A stretch of 64,000 bases of DNA, from contig JARDYH010000003.1 in assembly GCA_029215795.1 (NCBI GenBank), positions 170,388,382-170,452,381 on the forward strand, written 5' to 3'. Positions 51,816-63,235 of this stretch are shown here, one piece after another. A program made the translations under genes and the position numbers. Every line of letters begins with the position of its first letter. The first letter of the stretch is position 1. The DNA comes from Anniella stebbinsi (Eukaryota > Chordata > Lepidosauria > Squamata > Anniellidae). The notes under the pieces were generated by a model. The model did not search any database, was not told the origin of the DNA, and was given only the letters and a program-made list of their open reading frames with translations.

Positions 51816-52365
51816 GCTAACTTAAGTAGCTTTGTGTATGTCCCATAAATGTCAATGGGTCATTGAACTTAACTAAGATCAAAGTTTTAAGGTTCGGAGT
51901 TGCTATCCCATGTGGCCACTGACATCACAGGAACCCAAAGGTTCTAGCTACAGCAGATTTGAGATTTGTTGTTGTTGTTGCTTTTTACATGCTAGGAGAT
52001 CTTGTGCTTTAGGCCCTGTGCATGTTTGTTTGACCTTGAGGTCACCTTTGAGTACCCACAAATCAAAATGAGTGTTACAGGTTTTCCAAGATTCTCACAC
52101 TTGTGTTGCGGTTGATCCTTTATATTCATGCCCTAATTCAACTTAAAGAATTCCTGGATTTTCTTAGAATAAAACAAAGCAAAATAAACAAACACAACAA
52201 GTGAAAAAACACAACAAATGAAGCTTTATATGTGATTTTCCGGTGGTGAGGTATGTCTATACACTGCTTTTATCCAAAAATGTGTATTGGTGTGCCAGGT
52301 AATTCCTCAACCAGCTTGTGGCTTTGGTTTTACAAGTTCTGCAAATCTTCTTTCAGGAGATTTAT
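51816..52365. other. downstream intergenic, nothing recognised
   Basis: No gene or named repeat visible. Confidence 0.4.
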
Positions 52366-52369
52366 AGCT

Positions 52370-52805
52370 CCATTTTATATATGTCTACTCAGAAGCAAGT
52401 CTGTATGAGATTAGTGTGGTTTATTCCCGAGTGAGTAGAGTATTGCAGCCAAATTCACCTTTGATACTTTAAATGGCCTCCCTCAACCCCTTTTTTGCTT
52501 AAATTCTCTATAATATGGATGCAAAACCTACGTTGGTTAGGATGTACATTTGTTTTCTCTTGTCAGTCCTATGACAAATCAACATCACTCATATCTGGGG
52601 TATATGAGGCCAGGAAGGTTGATCTGAAACATGCTTTTTAATGTGAATAGCTAGGATACACCTTCGGTTTTGAAACGGATTTCTTCCATTTTGTGTACAT
52701 CAATTCATAATGTGATCATCATGCCTATGGATGCAACTTCCAATGAGTTCAATGTATCTTAGTTCCAGGTAAGTGTCCACTGAAATCAATGGGATTTATT
52801 TCCAA
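52370..52805 (+). repeat. two ~85-bp palindromic repeats
   Basis: ATGTCTACTCAGAAGCAAGT at 52380; the second at about 52715-52800 carries CAGGTAAGT at 52766-52774. Confidence 0.65.
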
Positions 52806-52894
52806 GGGGAGGGTTAAGGTGGTGCAAGTTTGTTCAGGTACAATCCAACCTAAATTCTACTTAAGAGCAGACTTATTTAATCTTACTTAGTGCT

Positions 52895-53335
52895 GGATTT
52901 TAGACTCATAGAATCATAGAATAGTAGAGTTGGAAGGGGTCTATAAGGCCATTAAGTCCAACCCTCTGCTCAATGCAGGAATTCATCTTAAAGCATATCT
53001 GACAGATGGCTGTCCAGCTGCATCTTGAATGCCTCTAGGGTGGGAGAGCCCACTACCTCCTTAGGTAAATTGTTCCATTATTGTACTGCTCTAAAGGTCA
53101 GGAAGTTTTTCCTGATGTCCAACTGGAATCTGGCTTTCTGTAACTTGAGCCCATTATTCAACGTGCTGCAATCTGGGATGATTGAGAAATGATCCTGGCC
53201 CTCCTCTGTATGACAACCTTTCAAGTATTTAAAGAGTGCTATCATGTCTTCCCTCAGTCTTCTCTTCTCAAGGCTAAACATGCCCACTTCTTTCAGTCTC
53301 TCCTCATAGGGCTTTAACTCTAGTGAGACCATGCT
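52895..53335 (-). mobile_element. CR1 LINE 3' end, reverse orientation
   Basis: Begins CATAGAATCATAGAATAG, the mirror of the CR1 3' terminus. On the minus strand 53332-53078 reads KRRLREDMIALFKYLKGCHTEE-type sequence and ARFQLDIRKNFLT, the conserved end of the CR1 reverse-transcriptase ORF. 5'-truncated and dead. Confidence 0.88.
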
Positions 53336-53689
53336 GATTGCATATTCAGGTATTCCACTTTATAAGCTTATTATGCCAGGTCCGGATGCCCTCTCATATT
53401 AGCTTTAGAATAAAAAGGTCCCTGTTGATAATGCACATCATATCCAGGATAAAAACATTTGTACTGCACAACTGGCAATGCGTATTAAGTATTCATGTCC
53501 ATGCCAGGTATACTGCAATAATGAGCATTCTTTTGACTTGTTTAAGATATGGCAAGGGTAGGTGGGCTTTTCATCCTTTTGATTCAAAAGGAATGGTAAC
53601 CTTATTACAAATCACATCTTTCCTCAGCCATGTAGTCCAATGATGGGAGTTGTAATCAAATACATAGGGAGAACAGCAGGTCAGGGAAG

Positions 53690-53865
53690 GTTTCTTAGTG
53701 CCCTTCCTTGAAAAGAACCCCACTGAACTCAGAAAGCCTATCTTCCGAGTAAACAGGCATCAGATTTGTCCGCCCCATAAACCTGCAATCCTGTGCACAC
53801 TTACCTGAGAGTAAGCCTCACTGAACTCAAGGGTACTTACTTCCAAGTAAATATATGTAGGGGTC
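53690..53865 (-). repeat. two ~85-bp palindromic repeats
   Basis: ACCTGCAATCCTGTGCACAC, TTACCTGAGAGTAAGCCTCA, ACTTACTTCCAAGTAAAT. Confidence 0.7.
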
Positions 53866-53874
53866 ATTGAAGGT

Positions 53875-54086
53875 GGTTCCGATGTCTGTGGGGCTGTGCA
53901 TGCGCTCTGGGTTTCAGTCAGAATTCTTATGGTGCTATCCAAGGTGCTGAACCGATTTGGGGGCTGGGGGGGGACAGCACTAGGTTCAGCACTTTGGACA
54001 GCTCTTTTAGAGTTCTGACTGGTTCTGACTGAAACCCAGAGCAGATTCACAGCTCCACTGACACTGGCGCCACCGGCCTCCCCTGG
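53875..54086. mobile_element. hAT-like fold-back MITE, copy 5
   Basis: GGTGGTTCCGATGTCTGTGG at left and CTGACACTGGCGCCACCGG at right; GTGCTATCCAAGGTGCTGAA faces its complement. Ends are worn. Confidence 0.78.
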
Positions 54087-54399
54087 TAGGATTATAATTC
54101 TTCTAAGCACTCCTAGTGGAACCTAGAGTCCAGTATTTAGGACTGGGCTGCCTGTTCCACGAACCAGCCAGGTAGCCAAGACATTTCTCTTGAACAAGGG
54201 TTCGGCACGGGCCACTCGACTGCCTAGAGGCCAGGCTTTCACTGGTGGGCACGTCTTTGCCTCTAAACACCCAATGGGCAGGGGACGATTCCGGAACAAA
54301 TTCCAATCACTCAGAGAGATCGTGGGGACCCGCTGAGGCGTGCGCCGCCTTCGGAAGGGGGAGATGGAAAGAAAGAGGGAAAATGAGAAGAGAGATGCA

Positions 54400-54900
54400 C
54401 GACGCAGCAACCCCCCAGCCGGAGGAAGGAGAGAAATGGGGGAGCCGAATGCGATCTAGGAGCCCTTTCCCTCGCCTGTGCTGGGCTTGGCCTTCTGTCC
54501 TTCGGACATACCCGGCAATTCCGCGGCCTGCTCTCAGATGATGTCAGCTGTTGTTATGGGCGACAAACGGGGCTGATTCCCCGACGTGTCTTTTTCAGCC
54601 CGCCTGTCCTGCGGCTGTGCAGCCCCTGTACAAAACTATTTAGCCTGCAATGCTGATTCTCAGATGTCAGCTCCGCAAAAAGGCCGGCCGGCGGGCGGGC
54701 GGTGGGGCAGCAAACAAGCAAACATAGGCATCCCAATCCAGGAAGCCGGCAGCAAGGCAGAGGAAGACGGCTTTCTGCAAGAAGGGATTGATCTGGGGCT
54801 GGGAGTGCGGAAGGCTCCCTGCTTGCCATAAGGCCGGATTCTCTGACGGCGAACTGCAGCAGAGGCAGACATCGCTTGCCTGTGCTCGCATTAGGAGCCC
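54400..54900. promoter_or_regulatory. repeat-free CpG-containing block 8.5-9 kb downstream of PRDM13
   Basis: Unique between two hAT-like MITEs. Has E-boxes CAGATG (54535-54540), CAGCTG (54545-54550) and again CAGATG (54661-54666); a CTCAGATG...GTCAGCT pattern occurs twice about 125 bp apart. Reading frames on both strands lack family likeness. Candidate bHLH-responsive 3' enhancer. Confidence 0.4.
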
Positions 54901-54934
54901 AGGAGAGAAGGGAGGCCTGCTCTAGTATCTCAGT

Positions 54935-55165
54935 CAGTGGGAGGTAGCGGCTCCAATTTCCGGTGGCGGCGGCGGAGGCTGTGAATCCATTCTGGGTTTC
55001 AGTCAGAACCAGCCGGAAGTCTAAAGGAGCTATTCAAGGTACTGAACCCTATCCCAACATTGGTTTCATTGGCTTGGATAGCTCCTTTAAAGTTCTGGCT
55101 GGTTCTGACTGAATCCCAGAATAGATTTACAGCCCTACCAAAATCTGAGCCATCAGCCCTCTACC
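54935..55165. mobile_element. hAT-like fold-back MITE, copy 6
   Basis: CAGTGGGAGGTAGCGGCTCC at left with an expanded GGC run (GGTGGCGGCGGCGG), GAGCCATCAGCCCTCTAC at right. Confidence 0.78.
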
Positions 55166-55212
55166 CCGCCCCACGGCCCCTCCCACTGCTCCAAGCCCAA
55201 TTTCCTCCCCAT

Positions 55213-55569
55213 AGGCCCCCTCCACAAGAATGCGCCTTTGCGCCTGGTTCCGCGATTATGCGCATTATCGCGGAGGCGCATTTACTCACAATCCCTCTGC
55301 ACGGGAGGCGGCGAGAAGCGGCGAAGCGCATTAAAAGATGCCCAAAAAGCGCTTTCCAGGTAGTTAATGCGCATAATCGCTTGTTCACACAGCGAAAATG
55401 CGCTTTAACGGCCGGAGCAAAATAAAAGTCGCTATTTAACGCGCGTTCGAAAATGCGCATTATCGGGGAGATAACGCGCCTGTACGCCCGTTTTGCGCTC
55501 CGCTCGTGTGTAGGTAAAATTTATAATGAGCCTTCAAGGCTCATTAAACGCCCCGTGTGGAGGAGGCCT
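55213..55569. mobile_element. CpG-saturated fold-back element of unknown family
   Basis: 357 bp bounded by AGGCCCCCTCCACA and the complementary GTGTGGAGGAGGCCT. Inside, ATGCGCAT/GCGCATTA/TAATCGC-type blocks recur in both orientations (TGCGCATTATCGCGG, AATGCGCATAATCGC, AATGCGCATTATCGG). No coding capacity. A young non-autonomous DNA transposon is the likeliest explanation, but no target duplication is evident and I do not recognise the family. Confidence 0.6.
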
Positions 55570-55764
55570 CAGCTTCAGCAGAAGGATTTCATCTGAGCAG
55601 TGCAGGGGAGGAGAGGGTTGAATTCCACCTCCCCATCCCATTCTCCTGCCATTTGGATAATTATCAGTCCATCATACTCCCCCCCCCCCCATTTGCATTT
55701 TAAAGAACCTGCAAATGCAAAAAAGCATCCTCTGGACCAGTTGGGTCAGGCAGCCTAAGATTGT

Positions 55765-55945
55765 CTCCAGTCTTAGTCCTACCCATTGAAATGAATGGAA
55801 CTGAAGTTAGGCTAACATTGGATACAATCCCTGGTGCCCAGTCTAGATGTTTTGGAGGACAATTCCCACAGCCCCTGACCATTTGCCAAGCTGGCTGGGG
55901 CTGCTGGGAGTTGTAGTTCAAAACATCTGGAGGGCACCAGGTTGT
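55765..55945. repeat. GATACAACCC-family palindrome and CTCCAGATG-family palindrome
   Basis: GTCCTACCCATTGAAATGAA, AACATTGGATACAATCCC; then GATGTTTTGGAGGACAATTC facing TAGTTCAAAACATCTGGAG. C-run at 55680-55691. Confidence 0.7.
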
Positions 55946-56054
55946 TTTCCCATCTTCATGAGGAGACCCACGTTCCAGACAGAGCTTAGAGTACTGATGC
56001 CTTTAAGTGCTTGATGAAGATAAAGAGAAGGGTCATAGCTCCGTAGTAGAGGAT

Positions 56055-56255
56055 ACACACCACCACCACCATCATTATTATTTGCATGCAGAAACTCCCA
56101 GCTTCAAGCCCTGGCACCTTCAAGTAGTGGTGGGAAAGACTCTTGTCTGAAACCCTGGCGCTCCACTGCCAGTCATTGTAATGATGTGGGCAACCTGATG
56201 CCCTCCAGATGTTTTGGACCACAACTCTCACCATCCTTGACTGTTGGCTGTGCTG
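56055..56255 (+). repeat. tRNA-SINE fragment followed by CTCCAGATG-family half
   Basis: TTTGCATGCAGAAACTCCCA, TCTTGTCTGAAACCCTGGC; then GCCCTCCAGATGTTTTGGAC. Confidence 0.6.
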
Positions 56256-56475
56256 GATGGACTATTGGTCTTACTTACCTTAAGGTAGCAAGTTATGTTC
56301 CTACATTGTGAACCAGAATGAGCCGTCATGGTCCAAATATAACATCCTACTATGCTTGCTCTTTCTTTGTCGCTCCTGCATTTAGAGCCCATTCAGCTTC
56401 CTTTGGTTTAAGGCAGGCAAAAGTTTGCTCAGAGCTGGAGTCTGGATGTTAGAAAGATGCTGCAGATTTTCTCCA

Positions 56476-56508
<33 letters not shown>
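56476..56508. repeat. (ATT)n microsatellite
   Basis: About ten ATT units. Confidence 0.92.
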
Positions 56509-56522
56509 TTATGAATTATATT

Positions 56523-56940
56523 TTCATAGAATCATAGAATAGTAGAATTGGAAGGGTCTGTAAGGCCATTGAGTACAACTCCCTGCTCAATGCAGGAATC
56601 CGCCTTAAAGCATCCCTGACAGATGGTAGTCCAGCTGCATCATGAATGTCTCTAGGGTGGGAGAGCCCACTACTTCCTTAGGTAATTTGTTCCATCAGCG
56701 TACTGCTCTACCAGTCAGGATGTTTTTCCTGATGTCCAGCCAGAATCTGGCTTCCTGTAACTTGAACCCAGTATTCTGCATCCTGCACTCTGGAACAATC
56801 GAGAAGAGATCCTGGCCCTCCTTTGTGTGACAACCTTTCAAGTACTTGAAGAGTGCTATCATGTCTTCCCTTGGTCTTCTCTTCTCTTCCTCCAAGAAGG
56901 GCAATGTACATGTCTCCTTTTCTTTAACCTCTCCAACTGC
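56523..56940 (-). mobile_element. CR1 LINE 3' end, reverse orientation
   Basis: TCATAGAATCATAGAATAGT start and minus-strand peptide EDMIALFKYLKGCHTKEG as in the copy at 52895. Same truncation type. Confidence 0.88.
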
Positions 56941-57549
56941 TCTGTGAGGAATTCATTTTAGTATGTAGTAATAAGGAATCAGCCAGAAAACCTTTAACAA
57001 ATAGCAAATAACATTATGGGATAGGGAGTGACAGAAGAAAGTGGCAACTCTGCTCAATATGCTGCACCAATCCCTGTTTACTCTGATGGATCCTGGCCAG
57101 CCCACCCTAGATGTTCCATCAGAGCTGGCCCTATCATTAGGTAGAGTGAGTCAGATCCTGGGATGTGGCAGCAAGGTCTTGGAGGGGAGAGCTATGTGTT
57201 ACACAGCCTACCCTGGGCCCCCTAAGCTAGCCTGATGCCTTCTGGTATGGTGGAGGATGCCAATGTTGAAGAAAGTCAATTCTTTGTCCAGTCATCTTTT
57301 GTACATGGAATGCGAAGGGGTGGTGGCGCCATCTTGCTTTTCACCCCAGGCAGCAAAATGTCTTGGGCTGACACTGGTTTCTAGAGAGAGTTCTTATAAG
57401 CACTCACAACGTTTCTTGGCAAAACAATTGCCCACCGGCCACTTATATCTTCTTTCTTTCTAGGTTGCAACATGCATAGGTTTGTCCTATATGTAGCTCA
57501 CCCATGTGCTTCTGAAGCTGCCTGGAAGGATGCAGGCATCAGTTAAAGG
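56941..57549. other. downstream intergenic, nothing recognised
   Basis: No gene or named repeat visible. Confidence 0.4.
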
Positions 57550-57850
57550 CAGGGATGGGCAGCCTTTTCTTTGCTGAGATCCACATTCTCTTGTGGGGAC
57601 TTGTCTGGGCTGCATGCTGGTGGTGCACAGGGCTGAAGCCAGCAGTGGGCAGGACCAGAGCCAAAAGTAGGTGGGTTCCCCCTTTACTTTTTCTCATTAA
57701 GCCACCCCCTTTTCTCTCTCCCCCTTGTCCTTGCCATGAAATGGGCTGACAAGGAAGGGACAGATCACTCTTCAGAGGTTTGAACTGATCACATGCAGAG
57801 GGTTTTTGAAATTAGGCCAAGGGCCTTTAGATCCATAGGTTGCTCAACCT
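57550..57850. repeat. unnamed dispersed repeat, partial copy
   Basis: GGGCTGCATGCTGGTGGTGC, CAGGACCAGAGCCAAAAG; part of the family at 15640 and 58720. Confidence 0.45.
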
Positions 57851-57861
57851 TATTTAAAGCT

Positions 57862-57925
57862 ATATTCTTATACTCACTTACTTGGGAGTGAGCCCCATTG
57901 AACTCATGGACTGGGTTGCACTAAA
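57862..57925 (-). repeat. ~85-bp palindromic repeat, partial
   Basis: ACTTACTTGGGAGTGAGCCC, CATTGAACTCATGG. Confidence 0.6.
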
Positions 57926-58719
57926 AAGAGTTTAACAATTCCGAGAAATCAAATAATTTCCAAGTTATGTTGACCTCATTTGAAGCTGCTGGAACTTAGT
58001 GTGTAGCCAGCCACTCTTCTTCAAATCTTTGTGATCTACACTTCCAGTTGGGCCAGCTGTTGGCTGCTGCCATTGCTGATGATGATCTACCAGCTGGCCT
58101 TGGTGCCTTGTCTGTGTTCCTCTTCCTGCTCCTCCAGTTATCTGTCTTGCCGAACTGGTAAATATTTTCCTCCTTGACAGTTGCCCTTTTATTTCAGCAA
58201 TGAGTTTAATGGGTGACCGAAATGGAAGGGTTAAGGGTAGTGAAGCCAGTGATTTCAAGAAAAATGGGGTCAAGACCTAATATAGGCAGTGACAATCTTT
58301 TGAGTTGTTCATCACACTGTAAGCAGTGGGTGTTAAGCACAAAGGGTAGCAGACATCAGTAGCCCCAGACTAACTATAATTCCATGTTTGAACCACCTTG
58401 ATAAAATGTTTGTGAATTCCTACCTTAGAGCAATTTCAGATGTGATGTTTTCCTATACAGTTTCCATGCAGAAAAATAGCAGGTGCAATGTTTGTACACT
58501 ATGGCATAATGTGAGAAGAATATTTGGCATCTGTTTGGCCAGAAGTGCTCAGAGAATGGTCTGAAGGTACAGGACACAGTTCTGCTGCAGAAGCCAAGCA
58601 TGTCTGGCCCTCTAAGCAGCTTGGATGGGAGATGGCTTGGAAGCCATCTATAAGCTCCCTTTGACTGAACAGAGGAAGAGCAGGGCTCAAGTGTAACAAA
58701 TACTAACTCATGTGTGCTG
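57926..58719. other. downstream intergenic, nothing recognised
   Basis: No gene or named repeat visible. Confidence 0.4.
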
Positions 58720-59005
58720 AACCTCTTTCATCCCGAAAGCCAAATTCCATTTTGGACAAACTCTTGGGGGCTGCATTCCAATAATGGGTGGGGCCAAAGC
58801 CAAAAGGGGTGGAACCAAAACCACCAGCATATTTTAGCTCAATGCTCTTACTGCTCTTACTAAGCCTTAAGAGAGGCATTTCAACCTTTTAGAATGGGTT
58901 GGTGAGGAACTGCACAAACCATTGGTGGTCAGGGCAGGGGCAAGGGGGAATGGCTACCTGAAGAACCCTGGGGGGCCAGATGTGCCCCTGGCCATAAGTG
59001 CTTCC
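58720..59005. repeat. unnamed ~290-bp dispersed repeat, copy 2
   Basis: GGGGCTGCATTCCAATAATG, CTAAGCCTTAAGAGAGGC, ATTTCAACCTTTTAGAA; parallels 15640-15940. Confidence 0.6.
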
Positions 59006-59780
59006 ACCAACATCTGGACAGATAAGTCATGGCCAGTTAACCTGGCTAAAAAAGACAGTGATGTACTCTTCACACACAGTGATGTGCATGTGCAGTACAC
59101 ACTGTTTCTGATGCAGAAGTGACATCTGGGCAGGAAAAATCCATTCATGTGTGAAGCAGATCAAAGCATATGGACTTGGAAACAGGTCCCATGGATTTCA
59201 GTGGGGAAAAACACTCATCCCAATACACTTGTTAGATTAAATTTTAAAATGCAGTTCTCTTGGGTTAGGGATCAAAGAAATTATTTTTCACAATTGATGG
59301 ACAGCTGCTGCTTCCGTTGAAGCCAGAGCTCTGGTGAGGTGCACCCCTTGTGATGCTCCTTGATTAAGTCAGAGGTAAACATTAGCAATGCTCCTATTAT
59401 CCTTAAATAAATGATGTCTGCAATCTGTTCCATTAAATGCAGATTAAATATTGCCTTTGGGTAAATGGCTAATTGTGGTACTCAGCTGGGCAAAGTTGGG
59501 ATACTCTGAGGTAGGGAAGCTTCTCCTCCTCCTCCTCCTTTTTTTCCAATGCACTTTTGTTTCATACATCTGTCTTGAACTTGTAAAATAATAATAAAAA
59601 AGGAGATAGTCTATGCGAATCTTCATATGTGAAATGAAGGGCGTTACATAGTTTAAAGATCTATTTTTAAAAAATGTAATTTCATACTATGGGGAAGAAC
59701 ATGCACACACTCTGCTAGGTAAGAGGATTCTTCTGCAAATGCCGATCTGGAAAAATAAAATCCCAATAAAGTTATCCTAA
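59006..59780. other. downstream intergenic, nothing recognised
   Basis: No gene or named repeat visible. Confidence 0.4.
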
Positions 59781-59784
59781 CACA

Positions 59785-59960
59785 ATTTATATGTACGACT
59801 ACTCAGGAGTAAGTTAAACGGAGTTAAAAAAAGCTTACTCCTAGGTGAGTGAGCATAGGATTGCAGTCTTGCAGAACAATCCTATGCATGTCGACTCACA
59901 AAGAATTCTCATTAATTAAATGGGCTTACTCCCAGGTAAGTGTCTGTGGTATGCAGCTTT
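59785..59960 (+). repeat. two ~85-bp palindromic repeats in tandem
   Basis: ACTCAGGAGTAAGTTAAACG and GCATAGGATTGCAGTC; then CAATCCTATGCATGTCGACT with CAGGTAAGT at 59933-59941. Confidence 0.75.
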
Positions 59961-60187
59961 CATAAACCCTATTGAAGACAATGAGATTAAACCCCCTAAC
60001 TCTATGCAAGCATGAAGCCAAATGCCTTCTTAACACTGACAATATTTACTGCTTCTGACAGCCAAAACAGACATCATTTTAAACCCATGTCTAGAAAGTA
60101 TAGGGTTTTTTTTTACTCTAGAGTAGGTGCAGGAGACGTGATCTACATTTGGATCATGCAGGGATAGGAACAGGCCCTTGCAACTAA

Positions 60188-60228
60188 TCTAGCATATATA
60201 TATATATATATATATATATATGCTAGAT
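60188..60228. repeat. (AT)n inside a perfect palindrome
   Basis: TCTAGC, an AT run, then GCTAGA: the palindrome extends beyond the AT repeat by several bases on both sides and could extrude as a hairpin. Confidence 0.85.
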
Positions 60229-60267
60229 AAAGATGATTGTTTTGGCCCTATGGGTGATAACAAATGA

Positions 60268-60362
60268 CAACAGCAATCCTAAGTATATTTACTTGGAAGT
60301 AAATTCCACTGGAAGTAATGAGACTGATTTCTGAGCAAATATGTGCAAGATCAAGCTGAAAC
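60268..60362 (+). repeat. ~85-bp palindromic repeat, diverged
   Basis: AGCAATCCTAAGTATATTTA, CTTGGAAGTAAATTCC. Confidence 0.65.
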
Positions 60363-61295
60363 TGGCAAGCATAATTTTACATACAATGTGATAAAGAAAT
60401 ATATCTGAAAAGGTTGCCAGAAAGCTTCAGGTCAAAACATAGTCTGTGACAGAAGATATGGATGGGAAATAATCCAGCTGCCATCTATTTCAGGACAGGA
60501 AACAGTGATGGTCAAGGATTATTTTTAATCTTTATTTCTATATCTTAAAAAAAAAATCAACATCAAGGATAATGTCAGTTTCTGTGTTATCACCTGAAGG
60601 TAAAGAAAAACATATCAAGGTCAGGTTCAACTGTGCTTGAGTTCACTGGGCCATATCAGATAAATTATAGGAGCAACAAAACGCTTTCAGGTATGTTCAC
60701 AGTCAATCCAATAAGATATGGTTTCTTATAGCATGTCGGATTTTTTATACATATTTGTGGTTTTCTAAGACATTGCCAAAAGGAAATTCTTGGCAGTGGG
60801 GTGACATAGGAAAGGAATTGCATTACCAGATTTATGGAAGTATACAGCTGTACATGCTTAAGTCTAATAATTTGAAATGAGCAATAATACCCAATTTTGC
60901 AGGGAAAGTAGTCATATTTTCTCTGCAGAGAATGTTAGTTAGTTTGGGATAATTCATGCAAAATTTCATAGATCATCTGTTTGGAAAATGCTGGTTAAAC
61001 ACATTTACCATTCTATCCTTTAAAGGCTCCCTTTTCAGAACATTTTAGTGCCTAAGGTAGAAAGTTAAGGAGTAGCATCCTCCACCATGGTAGTAAAAGA
61101 TAGTAAGAAATTAGATAATCGGCAATTTGCTGCTCTTTAAGGGTATCCTCAAACCTGCTACTTTACCTATCAGTCAGGCTAGCCCTAAGCTTGCAGTACT
61201 TGCCCCTGAGTATAAACATATAATAGTGATTAACCCACATTTCACTTCAATTTACTAAATATGAAATAAGACACACACACATGAAATGGTTCAGT
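60363..61295. other. downstream intergenic, nothing recognised
   Basis: No gene or named repeat visible. Confidence 0.4.
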
Positions 61296-61299
61296 GAAG

Positions 61300-61935
61300 C
61301 CATTCATAAGAATATAAGAAGAGCCACACTGGATCAGACCAAGGGTCCATCTATCTAGCATTCTGTTCACATTGTAGCCAATCTGGTGCTGACCAGGAAA
61401 TCACAAGCAGGACACGAGTGCAACGGCACCCTCCTACCCATGTTCTGAAGCAACCAGTGTACGTAGGCTTATTGCCTCTGATTACTGAAGGTAGCACAAA
61501 GCCATTGATAGCCTTCCCCTCCAGGAATTTATCTAACCCCCCTTTAAAGCCATCCAAATTGGTGGCCATCACCACAACTTTTGGCAGCAAATTCCTTAGT
61601 TTAAAGAAGTACTTTAAAGAAGTACTGTTTGAAGAAGTACTTTCTTTCATCTGTCCTGAATCACCCACCAAGCAGCTTCATGGGATGATCCATGAAGAGA
61701 GGGATGAGAGAGGGAGAAAAATGTCTCCGTAATCACATTTTCCACACCACACATAATTTTGTACATCTCTGTCATGTCTTCCCTTAACCTCCTTTTTCCC
61801 CCCAAGCTGACCAATCCCTGTTGGATTAACCTTCTCTCACAGTGGAGATGCTCCAGTCCCTTGATATTTTTGTTGCCCTTTTCTGCATGGTGACCAGAAC
61901 TGTACACAGTATTCTAAGTGTGGTTGCATCATAGA
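61300..61935 (-). mobile_element. L3/CR1-type LINE 3' end, reverse orientation
   Basis: AAGAATATAAGAAGAGCC, CTGGATCAGACCAAGGGTCC, CTAACCCCCCTTTAAAGCC and minus-strand peptides KRRLREDMTEMYKIMCGVEN and TNLDGFKGGLDKFLEGKAI, the C-terminal LINE coding remnant. GAAGTACT-containing units are triplicated at about 61605-61642. Confidence 0.85.
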
Positions 61936-63080
61936 TTTGTATAAAGGCAGTATGATATTGGTAGTTTTATTCTCAATTCCTTTTCCAATTACCTGCATTT
62001 CGTGAAAGCTCTATTGCAATATAAGGAGGAAGTGGGGGTGGGGGATGAACAATTTCAATGAAGAAAATAACCTTAACAGAATATAAATGTGGTGGTATGT
62101 TAAAAACAAGTGACATTTTCTGTTATCTTTAAAGTGTGTTCCAGTTGTCTGCAACAGATGGTGCTCTATTGTGAATATATGTCAGCTTGATTTTTCTCTG
62201 TGCAGAAGGATGTATGATGGGAAATAAGGCATATGCCATGTAAATATTGTGTATCACAGAGATCCTTAGAAAGTCACCTATTTTATTCTGCAGTCTATAG
62301 CTATCCTCTGCACGGGAGTGTCTCCTTTCTGGTGGTTATCGACAACATTAAAAAAACCATGTAAAATGCCAAGGCTAGAAAGCAATTGTAATTGTCCCTT
62401 TTCTGACCTTAACATCTATTAACTATAGATTATGTGAAAGGTAGTGGAAGGGTAACTGACTGATGATCTTTTATTTAAGAAATGTGTACAAGTATGGCAC
62501 TAGCATTACAAGCACCCTCAAATTCTCCTAGTGATGTGCCGATTTGATCTGAAGCGACTGTCTCTAAAGGTAAGAGAACCACAAATCTAACCATGCCTAC
62601 TTCTCTGAATGGCTGGGAGTGTAACATGACTTCTTTCTGCATTCTTCAATTGTCTTACTGATTCAAGACTGAAAACAACAACAATAAAAATCATGCTGGA
62701 ATATAGATAGACACCTATAAAGTCATATAACAAAATTGACCAAACTAAGGATCCATGGCAGCTCAAGTGGCAGTTGAAGGAGCAAAGAGGAATAGAGGCA
62801 AAATTACGACGATGATGTGAAAGGCCGGGCCAAATTTCAGAAGTTATCCTTGGCCAAGGCAGTGCCCAAACTATTTGCTGAAGCACAGGGAGTGCTTTAT
62901 GTTCCCCTTTTAGTGTAGATGTGATTCAATAGGGTCTGGTGCTTCTTTTCTATTCCTTGCCCTGCCCAGCTACATATGGTGGGTTATGAGAGCCTAGGGC
63001 ACTATATGGGATTCAGGATTGCATTCTGGCCTGGAGAGCTGGGAGTAGGGATAGACAAATTTGTCAATTTCTATTTCTCT
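61936..63080. other. downstream intergenic, nothing recognised
   Basis: No gene or named repeat visible. Confidence 0.4.
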
Positions 63081-63084
63081 GAGT

Positions 63085-63195
63085 TCCTCCTATTTATTTA
63101 TTTACAATACTTATATACCGCTTCTCATTTGAAACAAATCCCAAAATGGTTTACAAAAGAATACAAATGGACAAACTCAAAGCAAACAAAGCAAT

Positions 63196-63226
<31 letters not shown>

Positions 63227-63235
63227 CTCACACTG
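63085..63235. repeat. LINE/SINE tail and (CA)n microsatellite
   Basis: TTTATTTATTTACAATACTT, ATATACCGCTTCTCATTTG; CA units at about 63197-63230. Confidence 0.65.

Noticed and set aside
53078..53332. Minus-strand frame resembling a conserved vertebrate protein
   Set aside because: It is the C-terminal reverse-transcriptase remnant of a CR1 LINE, not a host gene; same for 56695-56904 and 61351-61907.
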